Positions 25,363 through 33,988 of a DNA stretch of 57,551 bases are shown here, piece by piece. Below the pieces are notes generated by a model that had not been told where the DNA came from, did not search any database, and saw nothing but the letters and a program-made list of their open reading frames with translations. The position numbers and the translations under genes are program-made. Position 1 is the first letter of the stretch. Every line of letters begins with the position of its first letter. The stretch is from Alphaproteobacteria bacterium (lineage in GTDB: Bacteria > Pseudomonadota > Alphaproteobacteria > Rhizobiales > JAKIUO01). The stretch is taken from NCBI GenBank assembly GCA_024280475.1, contig JAJRQA010000077.1, positions 1 through 57,551 of the forward strand, written 5' to 3'.

Positions 25363-26424
25363 ATGCTAAAAAAACAAGACGAGCTTCGCGAGAATGCAAA
25401 TAAGCTGGCCGCACGAGGAAAAGGGCTGCTGGCCGTTGATGAATCCACACCAACAATTGGCAAACGTCTTGAAGGCATTAACGTCGAAAACACCGAAGAA
25501 AATCGCCAGGCCTATCGCGGTATGCTTTTCACCGCTGATGGCCTTGGTGAATATATCAGTGGCGCTATTCTTTTCGAGGAAACCCTCTATCAAAATCACC
25601 TTGATGGCGAGACAATGGTTTCTAAACTTGACAAGCTGGGCATTATTCCGGGCATTAAAGTAGACAAAGGCCTGCGCCCTCTTGCTGGTGCACTTGAAGG
25701 TGAAACATGGTGCCAGGGACTTGAAGAACTGGCTGAGCGGACCGCAAAATATTATGAAGCTGGTGCACGCTTTGCCAAATGGCGGGCTGTTTTGCAAATC
25801 ACCCCCGACGGCTGCCCAAGTGATCTGGCCATCAAGGAAAATGCGTGGGGTCTTGCCCGGTATGCCCGCATTTGCCAGGAATCAGGTCTGGTGCCGATTA
25901 TTGAACCCGAAATTCTCATGGATGGTTCCCACGCGATTGAACGCACAGCCGAAGTCCAGGAACGCGTTTTGAATGAAGTTTACAAGGCCTGTGCCCAAAA
26001 TGGCGTTTTCCTTGAAGGCTCATTGCTCAAACCCTCCATGACCGTATCTGGTGCCGGTGCAAGCACCAAGGCCGATCCCGAAACCGTCGCCATAACGACC
26101 ATGCGGACTATGGATCGCTGTGTCCCAGCAGCTGTTGCTGGCATCATGTTCTTGTCTGGTGGCCTCACCGAAGAAGAAGCCTCTGTTTTCCTCAATACCA
26201 TGAACAGCGTTCCTCGCAAGGGCACATGGAGCGTCACATTCTCATATGGTCGCGCCTTGCAGCAGTCTTGTCTGCAAGCGTGGAAGGGAACAGATATTGA
26301 AGCTGGTCAAAAAGCCGTCCTCGCTAGAGCACAAGCCAACTCGGAAGCATCCAAAGGCGATTATGTTGCCGGCTCCCAGCCATCTGCTCAAGAATCTTTG
26401 TTCGAAGCTGGATACAAATACTAA
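25363..26424 (+). CDS. Fructose-bisphosphate aldolase, class I
   Basis: Cleaves fructose-1,6-bisphosphate by a Schiff-base mechanism. The 353-residue protein is of the eukaryote-like class I type: LAVDESTPTIGKR (residues 23-35), IPGIKVDKGLRPL, KWRAVLQI, PIIEPEILMDGSH and LEGSLLKPSM, with Schiff-base Lys at about residue 223. The C-terminal Tyr, important in this class, is present (GYKY). ATG 25363 (MLKKQDELRE) was chosen; AAGAGAGA lies upstream. A possible promoter (TTGCTT, 16 nt, TATCTT) lies near 25264-25291. The gene ends in a strong terminator and is convergent with pgk. No class II enzyme is seen in the window. Confidence 0.96.
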   Translation: MLKKQDELRENANKLAARGKGLLAVDESTPTIGKRLEGINVENTEENRQAYRGMLFTADGLGEYISGAILFEETLYQNHLDGETMVSKLDKLGIIPGIKVDKGLRPLAGALEGETWCQGLEELAERTAKYYEAGARFAKWRAVLQITPDGCPSDLAIKENAWGLARYARICQESGLVPIIEPEILMDGSHAIERTAEVQERVLNEVYKACAQNGVFLEGSLLKPSMTVSGAGASTKADPETVAITTMRTMDRCVPAAVAGIMFLSGGLTEEEASVFLNTMNSVPRKGTWSVTFSYGRALQQSCLQAWKGTDIEAGQKAVLARAQANSEASKGDYVAGSQPSAQESLFEAGYKY

Positions 26425-26452
26425 AATTTGTTTTTCTCAAAACAAACAAAAT

Positions 26453-26486
26453 GCCGGATGGGGTTCTCACCTCGTCCGGCTTTTTA
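26453..26486 (+). terminator. Intrinsic terminator of fba
   Basis: An 11-bp stem with two G-T pairs (26453-26463 with 26470-26480), a 6-nt loop, followed by TTTTTA. It lies 29 nt after the fba stop. Confidence 0.85.
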
Positions 26487-26646
26487 TTGTGTAAAGCCCA
26501 AATGTCGAATGAACGGTGCGATCTGACGGAGAATCCTGCCTGTCTTGTCTGGTGCACGAACAAGGAAAAATCGCCCGATCCACATAGCCAAGGAAAACGG
26601 CCCTTGGCAAGGGCCAATAATTATGCGCCCTGGGAAAAGGGTCAAC

Positions 26647-26681
26647 AAAAAACCGGAGCCCATAGAGAGATCCGGTTTTTT
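26647..26681. terminator. Bidirectional terminator between fba and pgk
   Basis: A perfect 11-bp stem AAAAAACCGGA (26647-26657) with TCCGGTTTTTT (26671-26681) and a 13-nt loop gives T-runs on both strands. It lies 28 nt after the pgk stop and is mainly the pgk terminator. The stretch 26487-26646 holds only a further 7-bp hairpin (26599-26615) and no gene. Confidence 0.85.
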
Positions 26682-26708
26682 AATAGTTGGTTGAGGGACT
26701 GGAAAATC

Positions 26709-27944
26709 CTAGTTTCCGATTTCAAGCGCCACACCTCCTGGCAATTCGCGCCCCTCGAGCCATTCCAGGAACGCACCACCAGCAGTAGAAATATAGGTGA
26801 AATCTTCACTGACCCCAGCGGTATTCAAAGCCGCCACGGTATCCCCTCCACCTGCCACTGAAATGAGACCATTTTCGCGCGACAGTCTGGCAGCTTCTCT
26901 TGCCAGCTCAAATGTCGCCACGCCAAATGGTTTGATCTCAAAAGCGCCAAGTGGTCCATTCCAAAGGATGGTCTCGCATTGCTGCAAATGCTCCTTGTAC
27001 ATGTCCACGGTTTTTGGACCAGCATCAAGGATCATGCCCGTTTCATCAGCGGGGACGTCAACACTGTCATAGGTGACATTGTGGGCGCCTTCTTTAAACT
27101 CATCGGCTACCACCACATCAACGGGCAGCAAAATTTTACAGCCGCTTTCCTTGGCCGCCGTGAAAATCTTGTGAACTTCATCTGCAAAATCTGGTTCGCA
27201 GAGAGATTTGCCTATATTCATGCCTTGCGCAAACATGAATGTGTTGGCCATACCGCCACCGATCACCAACATATCCATTTTCTTGGCCAGATTGGTGAGA
27301 ACAGGAATTTTGGTAGACACCTTAGCACCGCCAACAATCGCCGCCGTAGGTCGTTTTGGGGTATCAAGAGCCGCTGACAGAGCATCAAGCTCGGCCTTCA
27401 TGCTGGGACCAACATAAGCTGGCAGGTTCCAGGCTATCGCGTGAGTTGACGCATGCGCCCGATGCGAACAGGAAAAGGCATCATTGACATAAATGTCGCC
27501 AAGCTGTGCCAATTCCTTGGCAAAGGCTTCATCATTTGCTTCTTCGCCTTCGTGATAGCGAAGATTTTCAAGCAAGGCCACCTGACCATTTTCCAGTTCA
27601 CCCACCGCTTTTTGTGCAGCTGGGCCAATACAATTTTCAGCAAACCGTACTTTGGCGTTCAACAGATGCTTGTCTTTTAAAAGATGAGCCAGTTTTTGAG
27701 CCACGGGCAACAAAGACATATCAGGGACATTCTTGCCTTTGGGGCGACCAAAGTGAGACATGATGATCACTTTGGCACCGCGCTCGAGCAGATCCTTGAC
27801 GGTTGGCAAAAAGCGCTCGATCCGTGTGATGTCAGTAATTTTACCGTCACGAACAGGAACATTGAGATCGGCTCTAACCAAAACGCGTTTACCTGCCACA
27901 TCTGCTTTGGCAATGCTTTTCATTACACTTTTGCTCATCTTCAT
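26709..27944 (-). CDS. pgk: Phosphoglycerate kinase
   Basis: Transfers phosphate between 1,3-bisphosphoglycerate and ADP. Typical segments: VLVRADLNVPV, MSHFGRPKGK, YVNDAFSCSHRAHAST, PTAAIVGGAKVSTKI, WNGPLGAFE and the C-terminal VAGGGDTVAAL. The start was set at ATG 27944 (MKMSKSVMKS), giving 411 residues, near the family norm; longer in-frame starts are not supported. It follows tkt on the same strand across 129 nt containing an imperfect hairpin. The gap gene, usual between tkt and pgk in alphaproteobacteria, is missing here. Confidence 0.96.
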   Translation of the reverse strand: MKMSKSVMKSIAKADVAGKRVLVRADLNVPVRDGKITDITRIERFLPTVKDLLERGAKVIIMSHFGRPKGKNVPDMSLLPVAQKLAHLLKDKHLLNAKVRFAENCIGPAAQKAVGELENGQVALLENLRYHEGEEANDEAFAKELAQLGDIYVNDAFSCSHRAHASTHAIAWNLPAYVGPSMKAELDALSAALDTPKRPTAAIVGGAKVSTKIPVLTNLAKKMDMLVIGGGMANTFMFAQGMNIGKSLCEPDFADEVHKIFTAAKESGCKILLPVDVVVADEFKEGAHNVTYDSVDVPADETGMILDAGPKTVDMYKEHLQQCETILWNGPLGAFEIKPFGVATFELAREAARLSRENGLISVAGGGDTVAALNTAGVSEDFTYISTAGGAFLEWLEGRELPGGVALEIGN

Positions 27945-28021
27945 TTCTCGCTCTTTGATCACCAATGCCTGTTTGGTCCTGTTGAAACTTCCTTCAACAA
28001 AGCCGCGTGTCTGGTCGGTTG

Positions 28022-28050
28022 AGGCCCCGTCCCGTAAGGACACAGGGCCT
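28022..28050 (-). other. Hairpin between tkt and pgk
   Basis: Arms AGGCCC (28022-28027) and GGGCCT (28045-28050) enclose a second pairing GTCC/GGAC, forming an imperfect hairpin. No T-run follows, so it is more likely an mRNA-processing or partial-termination site than a full terminator. Confidence 0.4.
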
Positions 28051-28073
28051 AACCATAAGTCCTATATCAGCAC

Positions 28074-30077
28074 TTAAGCCGATTTTCGTGCAATAGCCGC
28101 CTTGGCTTCACTGGCAACATTAGCCGAAGTAATTCCAAAATGCTCATAAAGTTCTGCACCGGGGCCAGAGGCTCCAAAGCCGGTCATGCCAACAAAAGCA
28201 CCGTGATCGCCAAGCCAGCGATCCCAGCTCTGACGAAGAGCCGCTTCACAAGCAACGCGTGGAGCGCTGCCAAGCACGCTTTGGCGATAGGTGTGATCCT
28301 GAGCGGCAAAGCGCTCCATGCAAGGCATGGAAACAACGACAGCATTGACACCGGCCGCTTTCAAATCAGCAGCTGCAGCAACGACAATCTCGACCTCGGA
28401 ACCAGAGGCCATCAAAGTGACATCGCGCTCACCATCACAATCGACAAGTACATAGGCGCCCTTAGCACTCAAATTCTCATCCGTGTGTTCGGTACGGACC
28501 GTTGAGAGACCTTGGCGTGTCATAGACATGACCGACGGGGTTTTTGCTGCCGAAAGAGCTAACTCCCAACATTCCGCTGTTTCCACAGTATCAGCTGGAC
28601 GGAACACATCAAGATTAGGAATGACGCGAAGCGCCGACAATGTTTCAACCGGTTGATGGGTTGGACCATCTTCACCAACGCCGATGCTGTCATGGGTCAT
28701 GACGTGGATAACACGCACACCCATCAAGGCACCAAGGCGAATGGCTGGACGTGAATAATCTGCAAAAACGAGGAAGGTCCCGGAGTAAGGAACCACGCCA
28801 CCATGCAAGGACATGCCGTTCATGAAGGTGGCCATGCCAAATTCACGCACACCATAATGCATGTAGTTGCCAGAGAAATCATCTGGAGTCACGGCTTTGT
28901 ACTGGCTGGTTTTACAACCGTTCGAACCCGTCAAGTCAGCGGAACCGCCAACAATCCCTGGAACGATTGGCACTAGGGCTTCAAGCACTTTGGCGTTTGA
29001 TTGTCTGGTGGCCAGTTTAGGGGCTTCAGATGAGATAGCCTTTTTGACATCGAGCATGGCGCTTTTGACCTGCCCCATGACGTCACCGCTGATGGGATCG
29101 CCAAGATTTTGCTTCTCGGTAGCGCTAAGGCTTGAGGTACGCCCTTCCCAGGCGGCCATGACATCCTTGGAACGAGCGCCAGCGGCCTGCCAACTACTCT
29201 TCACATCATCGGGGATAACAAAGGCCTCATGTGACCAGCCAAGAGCTTCGCGGGTCAGTTTGATTTCATCTGCACCAAGCGGCTCACCATGAGCACGAGC
29301 CGTGTTGGCGCGGTTTGGCGAACCATGACCGATTTCAGTTTTACAGGCAATCAATGTTGGCTTGTCTGAATTTTGAGCGGCTTTGATCGCCCCTTCAATA
29401 GCATTGGCGTCATGCCCATCGCAACGCATGGCGTTCCAGCCAGCTGCTTCAAAGCGCTTGATCTGGTCTGTGGAACTCGACACACCCACTTCCCCATCAA
29501 TGGTGATATTGTTGTCATCCCAAAGAACGATCAGCTTGTTGAGCTTCATGTGACCAGCCATATCAATGGCTTCGTGGGAGACACCCTCCATCAGACAACC
29601 ATCACCATTAATGACATAGGTATAATGATCACAAATATCGTCGCCATGACGAGCCGCTACCATTTTTTCTGCGATAGCGAAACCAACCGCTGTGGAGAGG
29701 CCCTGCCCCAAAGGTCCGGTGGTCATTTCCGCACCCGAGATGTGACCATATTCAGGATGGCCCGCTGTTTTTGACCCGACCTGACGGAAATTTTTAAGAT
29801 CATCCAGCTCAACGCCTGGATAGCCCATCAGATACAGGACAGAATATAGCAACATGGAGCCATGACCGGCCGACAAAATGAACCGATCGCGATCAAACCA
29901 ATCTGGATTGGCTGCATCAAATTTCATGAATTTGGTGAACAGCACGGTGGCCACATCAGCCATTCCCATGGGCATGCCAGGATGTCCTGAATTGGCGGCT
30001 TGTACCGCATCCATTGACAGTGCACGAATAGCGTTGGCCATATCCTTGTGGGATGCGTCGTAGGTCGTATTGCTCAT
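28074..30077 (-). CDS. tkt: Transketolase
   Basis: TPP-dependent transfer of two-carbon ketol units in the pentose phosphate and Calvin cycles. A 667-residue enzyme with ANSGHPGMPMGMA at the N-terminus, GDGCLMEGVSHEA (TPP motif GDG), DDNNITIDG, the pyrimidine-domain MTHDSIGVGEDGPTHQPVE and FGASGPGAELYEHFGI at the C-terminus. ATG 30077 (MSNTTYD) has GGAGGG about 9 nt upstream, which decides the start. It lies between prk and pgk on the minus strand, with 162 nt to the prk stop. Confidence 0.97.
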   Translation of the reverse strand: MSNTTYDASHKDMANAIRALSMDAVQAANSGHPGMPMGMADVATVLFTKFMKFDAANPDWFDRDRFILSAGHGSMLLYSVLYLMGYPGVELDDLKNFRQVGSKTAGHPEYGHISGAEMTTGPLGQGLSTAVGFAIAEKMVAARHGDDICDHYTYVINGDGCLMEGVSHEAIDMAGHMKLNKLIVLWDDNNITIDGEVGVSSSTDQIKRFEAAGWNAMRCDGHDANAIEGAIKAAQNSDKPTLIACKTEIGHGSPNRANTARAHGEPLGADEIKLTREALGWSHEAFVIPDDVKSSWQAAGARSKDVMAAWEGRTSSLSATEKQNLGDPISGDVMGQVKSAMLDVKKAISSEAPKLATRQSNAKVLEALVPIVPGIVGGSADLTGSNGCKTSQYKAVTPDDFSGNYMHYGVREFGMATFMNGMSLHGGVVPYSGTFLVFADYSRPAIRLGALMGVRVIHVMTHDSIGVGEDGPTHQPVETLSALRVIPNLDVFRPADTVETAECWELALSAAKTPSVMSMTRQGLSTVRTEHTDENLSAKGAYVLVDCDGERDVTLMASGSEVEIVVAAAADLKAAGVNAVVVSMPCMERFAAQDHTYRQSVLGSAPRVACEAALRQSWDRWLGDHGAFVGMTGFGASGPGAELYEHFGITSANVASEAKAAIARKSA

Positions 30078-30191
30078 AAATTTTCCCTCCAGGAAAGTCA
30101 CACCAACAGATATGGCTGATCGACCAAGTCCGTTGAATAGTAAAAAGTTCGCTCAACAGCCCAAAGGCATACAAGCAGTCAAATGTAGAAT

Positions 30192-30218
30192 GCACGATGA
30201 TTTTAGCGTCCATCGTGC
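30192..30218 (-). other. Hairpin between prk and tkt
   Basis: A perfect 8-bp stem (30192-30199 with 30211-30218) and an 11-nt loop lie 22 nt after the prk stop on the minus strand. It is followed by ATTCTACATTT, not a clean T-run; a weak terminator or processing site. Confidence 0.4.
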
Positions 30219-30239
30219 CGCAAGAAGGTCCAATTGGCC

Positions 30240-31124
30240 CTAAGCAGACTTGGATTTCTCCAGCAGGTCGTGAATGATGGGTGTCAAAATGACTTCCATG
30301 GCCAGCCCCATTTTTCCACCTGGCACAACGATCGTGTTACGCCGCGACATGAAACTGTCATGTATCATATTCAAGAGATAGGGGAAGTTGATATTGAATT
30401 TGGCCGGATGCGCGAAACGGATCACCACCATGCTCTCATCTGCGGTCGGAATGTCTCTGGCGATAAACGGGTTTGATGTATCGACCATCGGCACGCGCTG
30501 GAAGTTGATGTCTGTGCGCCCAAATTGCGGGGTGATGTCATAAACATAATCATGCATCCGGCGCAAAATCGTATCAACAATGACATCCTGGCTATAGCCA
30601 CGATCATCAAAATCGCGGAAAATCTTCTGGATCCATTCCAGATTGACAATCGGCACGACACCAATGCCAAGATCAACGTGAGGAGCCGCTTTTTTTACAA
30701 GTCCATGCAGACCTTCGTAAAACAAAATATCGGTGCCCGTTTCCAGGTCTTCCCAGGGTGTAAATTCACCAGAGCCGACATTGCAGCCAAGACGCTTGTT
30801 GAGTTCCACGGCTTCTTCGTCATTGTGGACATAATAGCGTTTTTTACCAGTCCCGGTGCTGCCATAAGTTTCAAACAATTCGCCAATTTCGTCGAATAGA
30901 TTTGCGTTCGCGCCGAAATGGCTGAAATGGGGATTTCCCGCCGCCTCTTCCTGAGCCATTTTTTCTTTCATGGCCGCACGGTCATAGCGATGATAGCTAT
31001 CGCCCTCGACAATCTCCGCTTTGACTTTTTCGCGATAGAGAATGTGTTCAAAGGCCTTCTTGACCGTTGAAGTACCAGCACCCGACGATCCGGTGACTGA
31101 AATGACAGGATACTGTTTCGACAT
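30240..31124 (-). CDS. prk: Phosphoribulokinase, bacterial class I
   Basis: Phosphorylates ribulose-5-phosphate to RuBP. The 294-residue length and P-loop GSSGAGTS (residues 12-19) are those of proteobacterial CbbP. EGDSYHRYDR, FSHFGANAN, TDILFYEGLHG and VDTILRRMHDY are further class I signatures. It lies first in prk-tkt-pgk and divergent from the PPi-dependent phosphofructokinase. RuBisCO genes, FBPase and a CbbR regulator are not in the window. PRK may serve a Calvin cycle with genes elsewhere, or produce RuBP as a signal, as known in Methylobacterium extorquens, which has PRK but no RuBisCO. Confidence 0.96.
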   Translation of the reverse strand: MSKQYPVISVTGSSGAGTSTVKKAFEHILYREKVKAEIVEGDSYHRYDRAAMKEKMAQEEAAGNPHFSHFGANANLFDEIGELFETYGSTGTGKKRYYVHNDEEAVELNKRLGCNVGSGEFTPWEDLETGTDILFYEGLHGLVKKAAPHVDLGIGVVPIVNLEWIQKIFRDFDDRGYSQDVIVDTILRRMHDYVYDITPQFGRTDINFQRVPMVDTSNPFIARDIPTADESMVVIRFAHPAKFNINFPYLLNMIHDSFMSRRNTIVVPGGKMGLAMEVILTPIIHDLLEKSKSA

Positions 31125-31215
31125 TCGTGTTTTTAACCCCTCTTGTGCGTACGATACCTGCTCTTAGAACATTTCAGGTCCTGTGCGCAAGATGCAACAG
31201 TTTGAATATTCTATT

Positions 31216-31225
31216 TTGTTGCAAC
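31216..31225. promoter_or_regulatory. Partial copy of the TTGTTGCAACAA motif
   Basis: TTGTTGCAAC in the prk/PPi-PFK divergent region matches ten of twelve bases of the palindrome upstream of rpe. It lies 92 nt before the prk start and 155 nt before the phosphofructokinase start. Confidence 0.3.
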
Positions 31226-31327
31226 GCGCAACCTTGGTCTTTTTGGCAAGCTTCAACCCGCCCGCGCGCAATCTTTGTTCACGAAGGGGACTTTGCACTT
31301 CGCGCCCAAAGGTGCTAGCAATGCGCC

Positions 31328-31347
31328 AAACCAATCACAAACCAATC
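31328..31347 (+). promoter_or_regulatory. Two 9-mers spaced one helical turn apart
   Basis: AAACCAATC occurs at 31328-31336 and again at 31339-31347, an 11-bp period, about 35 nt upstream of the phosphofructokinase ATG. Same-face direct repeats like these often bind an activator or repressor. Confidence 0.35.
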
Positions 31348-31379
31348 TTGTTTAATGAACTAACTACCCGGGAGAACTC

Positions 31380-32636
31380 ATGCCTAAAAACGCTTTTTAC
31401 GCCCAATCTGGCGGTGTTACAGCTGTCATCAATGCCTCAGCCTGCGGCGTTATTGAAACAGCACGCAAGCATAGCGACAAAATCGGAACCGTCTATGCAG
31501 GCCGTAACGGCATCATCGGCGCTCTTACCGAAGAGCTCATCGATACCTCACTTGAGAGCGATGCTGATATCGCTGCACTGCGCCATACGCCCGCTGGCGC
31601 TTTTGGCTCTTGCCGTTTCAAACTCAAAAGCCTTGAAGATAACAAGCGCGAATATGAGCGCCTGATCGAAGTTTTCAAAGCTCACGACATTGGCTATTTC
31701 TTTTATAATGGCGGCGGCGATAGTGCCGACACTTGCTACAAGGTCTCCCAGCTCTCCGAAAAAATGGGCTATCCCGTGCAGGCCATCCATGTGCCAAAAA
31801 CCGTCGATAATGATTTGCCGGTCACGGACAATTGCCCCGGCTTTGGCTCGGTTGCCAAATATATCGCCGTCTCCACAAGAGAAGCCTCTTACGATGTGCG
31901 CTCCATGGCCAAGACCTCGACCAAGCTGTTCGTCATTGAAGTGATGGGTCGCCACGCAGGCTGGATCGCAGCAGCTGGTGGGCTTGCCGCCGATGAAACC
32001 AATGATATTCCGGTGGTTATCCTGTTCCCTGAAATCGATCTCGATCAGGACAAGTTCTTTGCCAAGGTCAAGGCCAATGTCGAAAAATACGACTATTGCT
32101 CGGTGGTGGTTTCAGAAGGTGCCAAATGGCCAGATGGACGTTTTCTTGCCGAACAAGGCACCAGAGACAGTTTTGGCCATGCTCAGCTGGGCGGCGCCGC
32201 TCCTGTGGTTGCCAATATGGTGAAAGATGCTTTGGGCTATAAGTTCCATTGGGCCGTTGCTGACTATATGCAGCGCGCCGCTCGTCACATTGCCTCTGCA
32301 ACTGATGTTGAACAGGCTTATGCCATGGGTAAAGCCGGTGTTGAAATGGCGCTTGAGGGCAAGAACTCCATCATGCCCGCCATTATTCGCACCGGCAACA
32401 ACCCTTATACCTGGGAAGTTGGCTCAGGCAATCTTGCTGATATTGCCAATGTCGAAAAAATGATGCCACGTGAATATATCTCCGAAGATGGTTTTGGCAT
32501 ATCGCAGGCTGGCCGCGACTATCTTTTGCCGCTCATTCAAGGCGAAGATTATCCGCCCTATAAAAACGGCATGCCGGACTATGTAACGCTGAAAAATCAG
32601 ATCACTGCCAAGAAACTCGAAAACTTTGAGATCTAG
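31380..32636 (+). CDS. pfp: Pyrophosphate-dependent 6-phosphofructokinase
   Basis: Reversible phosphorylation of fructose-6-phosphate with PPi. The 418-residue protein has GGGDS at residues 111-115, placing Asp where ATP-dependent enzymes have Gly (GGDGS), and PKTVDND at 139-145 with Lys in place of the Gly of PGTIDND. These two changes mark PPi use. MGRHAGWIA is the substrate-binding motif. GGGAGAA precedes ATG. The divergent gene is prk; in methanotrophs PPi-PFK also acts on sedoheptulose bisphosphate, so it could replace FBPase/SBPase in a RuBP-regenerating route. Ends in a strong terminator. Confidence 0.95.
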   Translation: MPKNAFYAQSGGVTAVINASACGVIETARKHSDKIGTVYAGRNGIIGALTEELIDTSLESDADIAALRHTPAGAFGSCRFKLKSLEDNKREYERLIEVFKAHDIGYFFYNGGGDSADTCYKVSQLSEKMGYPVQAIHVPKTVDNDLPVTDNCPGFGSVAKYIAVSTREASYDVRSMAKTSTKLFVIEVMGRHAGWIAAAGGLAADETNDIPVVILFPEIDLDQDKFFAKVKANVEKYDYCSVVVSEGAKWPDGRFLAEQGTRDSFGHAQLGGAAPVVANMVKDALGYKFHWAVADYMQRAARHIASATDVEQAYAMGKAGVEMALEGKNSIMPAIIRTGNNPYTWEVGSGNLADIANVEKMMPREYISEDGFGISQAGRDYLLPLIQGEDYPPYKNGMPDYVTLKNQITAKKLENFEI

Positions 32637-32660
32637 TCGGCGTGCAGATCAAACATTAAA

Positions 32661-32698
32661 AAAAGGGCGGATCAGCAATAGTTGGTCCGCCCTTTTTG
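32661..32698 (+). terminator. Intrinsic terminator of pfp
   Basis: An 11-bp stem (32661-32671 with 32686-32696), 14-nt loop, ending in CCCTTTTTG, 24 nt after the stop codon. A-rich bases before it give it some activity on the other strand too. Confidence 0.85.
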
Positions 32699-32771
32699 AT
32701 GGGCCTTAACACGCGCCCAAGCGCATGCTATATCTTTATGGCGAAATCCCACAAACCTACTGGCTGCCTTC

Positions 32772-33386
32772 ATGCAAAAACAAGTTCGAAACTTCCAGAC
32801 GAAAACACTCCTTATCGCCTGTCTGTTCCTAACCGGTGCACAAAGCCATGGAGGGCTACCGCCATTTCCCGTAGGGGTCGCCAATGCGCAATCGCCAGCC
32901 CCCCGGTCAACACCAATCAAATGGTCATTGGATGGGTTAAAGCTTGAACTCCAAGCCATGCCGCTTGATCTGGTACGTGCTTTTTTTCTGGGGCGTGGTT
33001 TTGCAGCCCGCGACGCTGACTATATCGCCAAAACAGGCTGCATCTACCGTTCTGCACTTGGCAATAGTGGTGTAAAACCGGGAGACCCAGCAACGGTCAT
33101 CGAGCTAACCAAATGGCGCATTATCGGACCCAAGGGTCCCCAGCCCATTCAAACCCGCCAGGATTGGGCAAAAATATGGGATACAAAAAAAGTCCCTGAA
33201 AATGCCAAAGTGGCTTTCCACTGGGCACTGTTCCCGACCACACAAAGCTATCAATCCACAGATTATAATTGGGGCATGATCAGTTTCGCATTGCCCCCAG
33301 GCACTCGCTTTGACCTCGAAGTTCGCTGGCTGCAAGGCGGCGTAAAGAAAGTGAAAATGTTGCAAAACCTGGAGTGCGGCAAATGA
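32772..33386 (+). CDS. Exported protein of unknown function linked to TlpA
   Basis: A 204-residue protein with an N-terminal hydrophobic signal (about residues 11-25) and probable cleavage after VANAQ. The mature part begins with IKWSLDGLKLEL and has a conserved-looking RAFFLGRGFAARDADYIAKTGC, a later WALFPTTQSY and the end FDLEVRWLQGG. Two cysteines remain in the mature protein. I do not recognise a named family, though similar exported proteins stand beside TlpA-type thioredoxins in other proteobacteria. Its TGA overlaps an ATG of the tlpA gene (ATGA), so the two are coupled and the cysteines may be TlpA substrates. Confidence 0.75.
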   Translation: MQKQVRNFQTKTLLIACLFLTGAQSHGGLPPFPVGVANAQSPAPRSTPIKWSLDGLKLELQAMPLDLVRAFFLGRGFAARDADYIAKTGCIYRSALGNSGVKPGDPATVIELTKWRIIGPKGPQPIQTRQDWAKIWDTKKVPENAKVAFHWALFPTTQSYQSTDYNWGMISFALPPGTRFDLEVRWLQGGVKKVKMLQNLECGK

Positions 33387-33988
33387 CCAAAGGGACGCAA
33401 ATGAAACCAGTTACACAACTATCAAAAGCTGCCAACATCCCTATATCGACGCCCAAAACCGTGCCCGTATGGTCAAGCTGGTTCGCCGTTATAGTGGCTA
33501 TTTTTCTAAGCTTTTCATCGCCCATAGCGGCCCAGGCTCAAGAACTGCTGCATCCGTTTCCCGGCACCCCTATGGCACGCGAATTTGAGCTTCCCGACCT
33601 TGATGGCAACAAGATGAAACTGTCCGATTTCAAAGGCAATGTCGTGGTAGTCAATTTCTGGGCCACCTGGTGCCCTCCCTGCCGCGCGGAAATCCCGTCC
33701 ATGCAGCGGGCCTGGGATATCCTCAAAAAGCATAATGTCACTTTGCTTGCCATCCATGTGGGTGGCAATGAGGACAAGATCTGGTCCTTCCTCACCGATT
33801 TCAATGTGGATTTCCCAGTACTTCTGGACGCCCGTTCAAAGGTCTCTCGCCGCTGGCCCATGATGGGGCTTCCTACGACTTTTATTATTGATCCACAGGG
33901 TAAAATCGCCCTTCGCGCCATTGGCGGGCGCGAATGGGATGATCCGGCTCTCATAAAATCTATATTGGCGCTCACCAAACCGAAATAA
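33383..33988 (+). CDS. TlpA-like periplasmic thioredoxin
   Basis: A 201-residue thiol-disulphide oxidoreductase. An N-terminal membrane segment (about residues 30-50) is followed by a thioredoxin fold with NFWATWCPPCRAE (WCPPC active site) and the cis-Pro loop GLPTTFIID. It probably keeps periplasmic cysteines reduced, for example in cytochrome or copper-protein assembly. ATG 33383 overlaps the upstream stop and has GGAG upstream; ATG 33401 has a stronger AAAGGGA 5 nt before it and may be the main start. The partner gene upstream is an exported protein of unknown role. Confidence 0.9.
   Translation: MTKGTQMKPVTQLSKAANIPISTPKTVPVWSSWFAVIVAIFLSFSSPIAAQAQELLHPFPGTPMAREFELPDLDGNKMKLSDFKGNVVVVNFWATWCPPCRAEIPSMQRAWDILKKHNVTLLAIHVGGNEDKIWSFLTDFNVDFPVLLDARSKVSRRWPMMGLPTTFIIDPQGKIALRAIGGREWDDPALIKSILALTKPK

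Noticed and set aside
26599-26615. Extra terminator between fba and pgk
   Set aside because: A 7-bp stem without a proper T-run on the plus strand; stronger terminators lie on both sides.
27945-28043. 33-residue N-terminal extension of Pgk
   Set aside because: It runs through the hairpin in the tkt-pgk spacer and does not resemble the family start.
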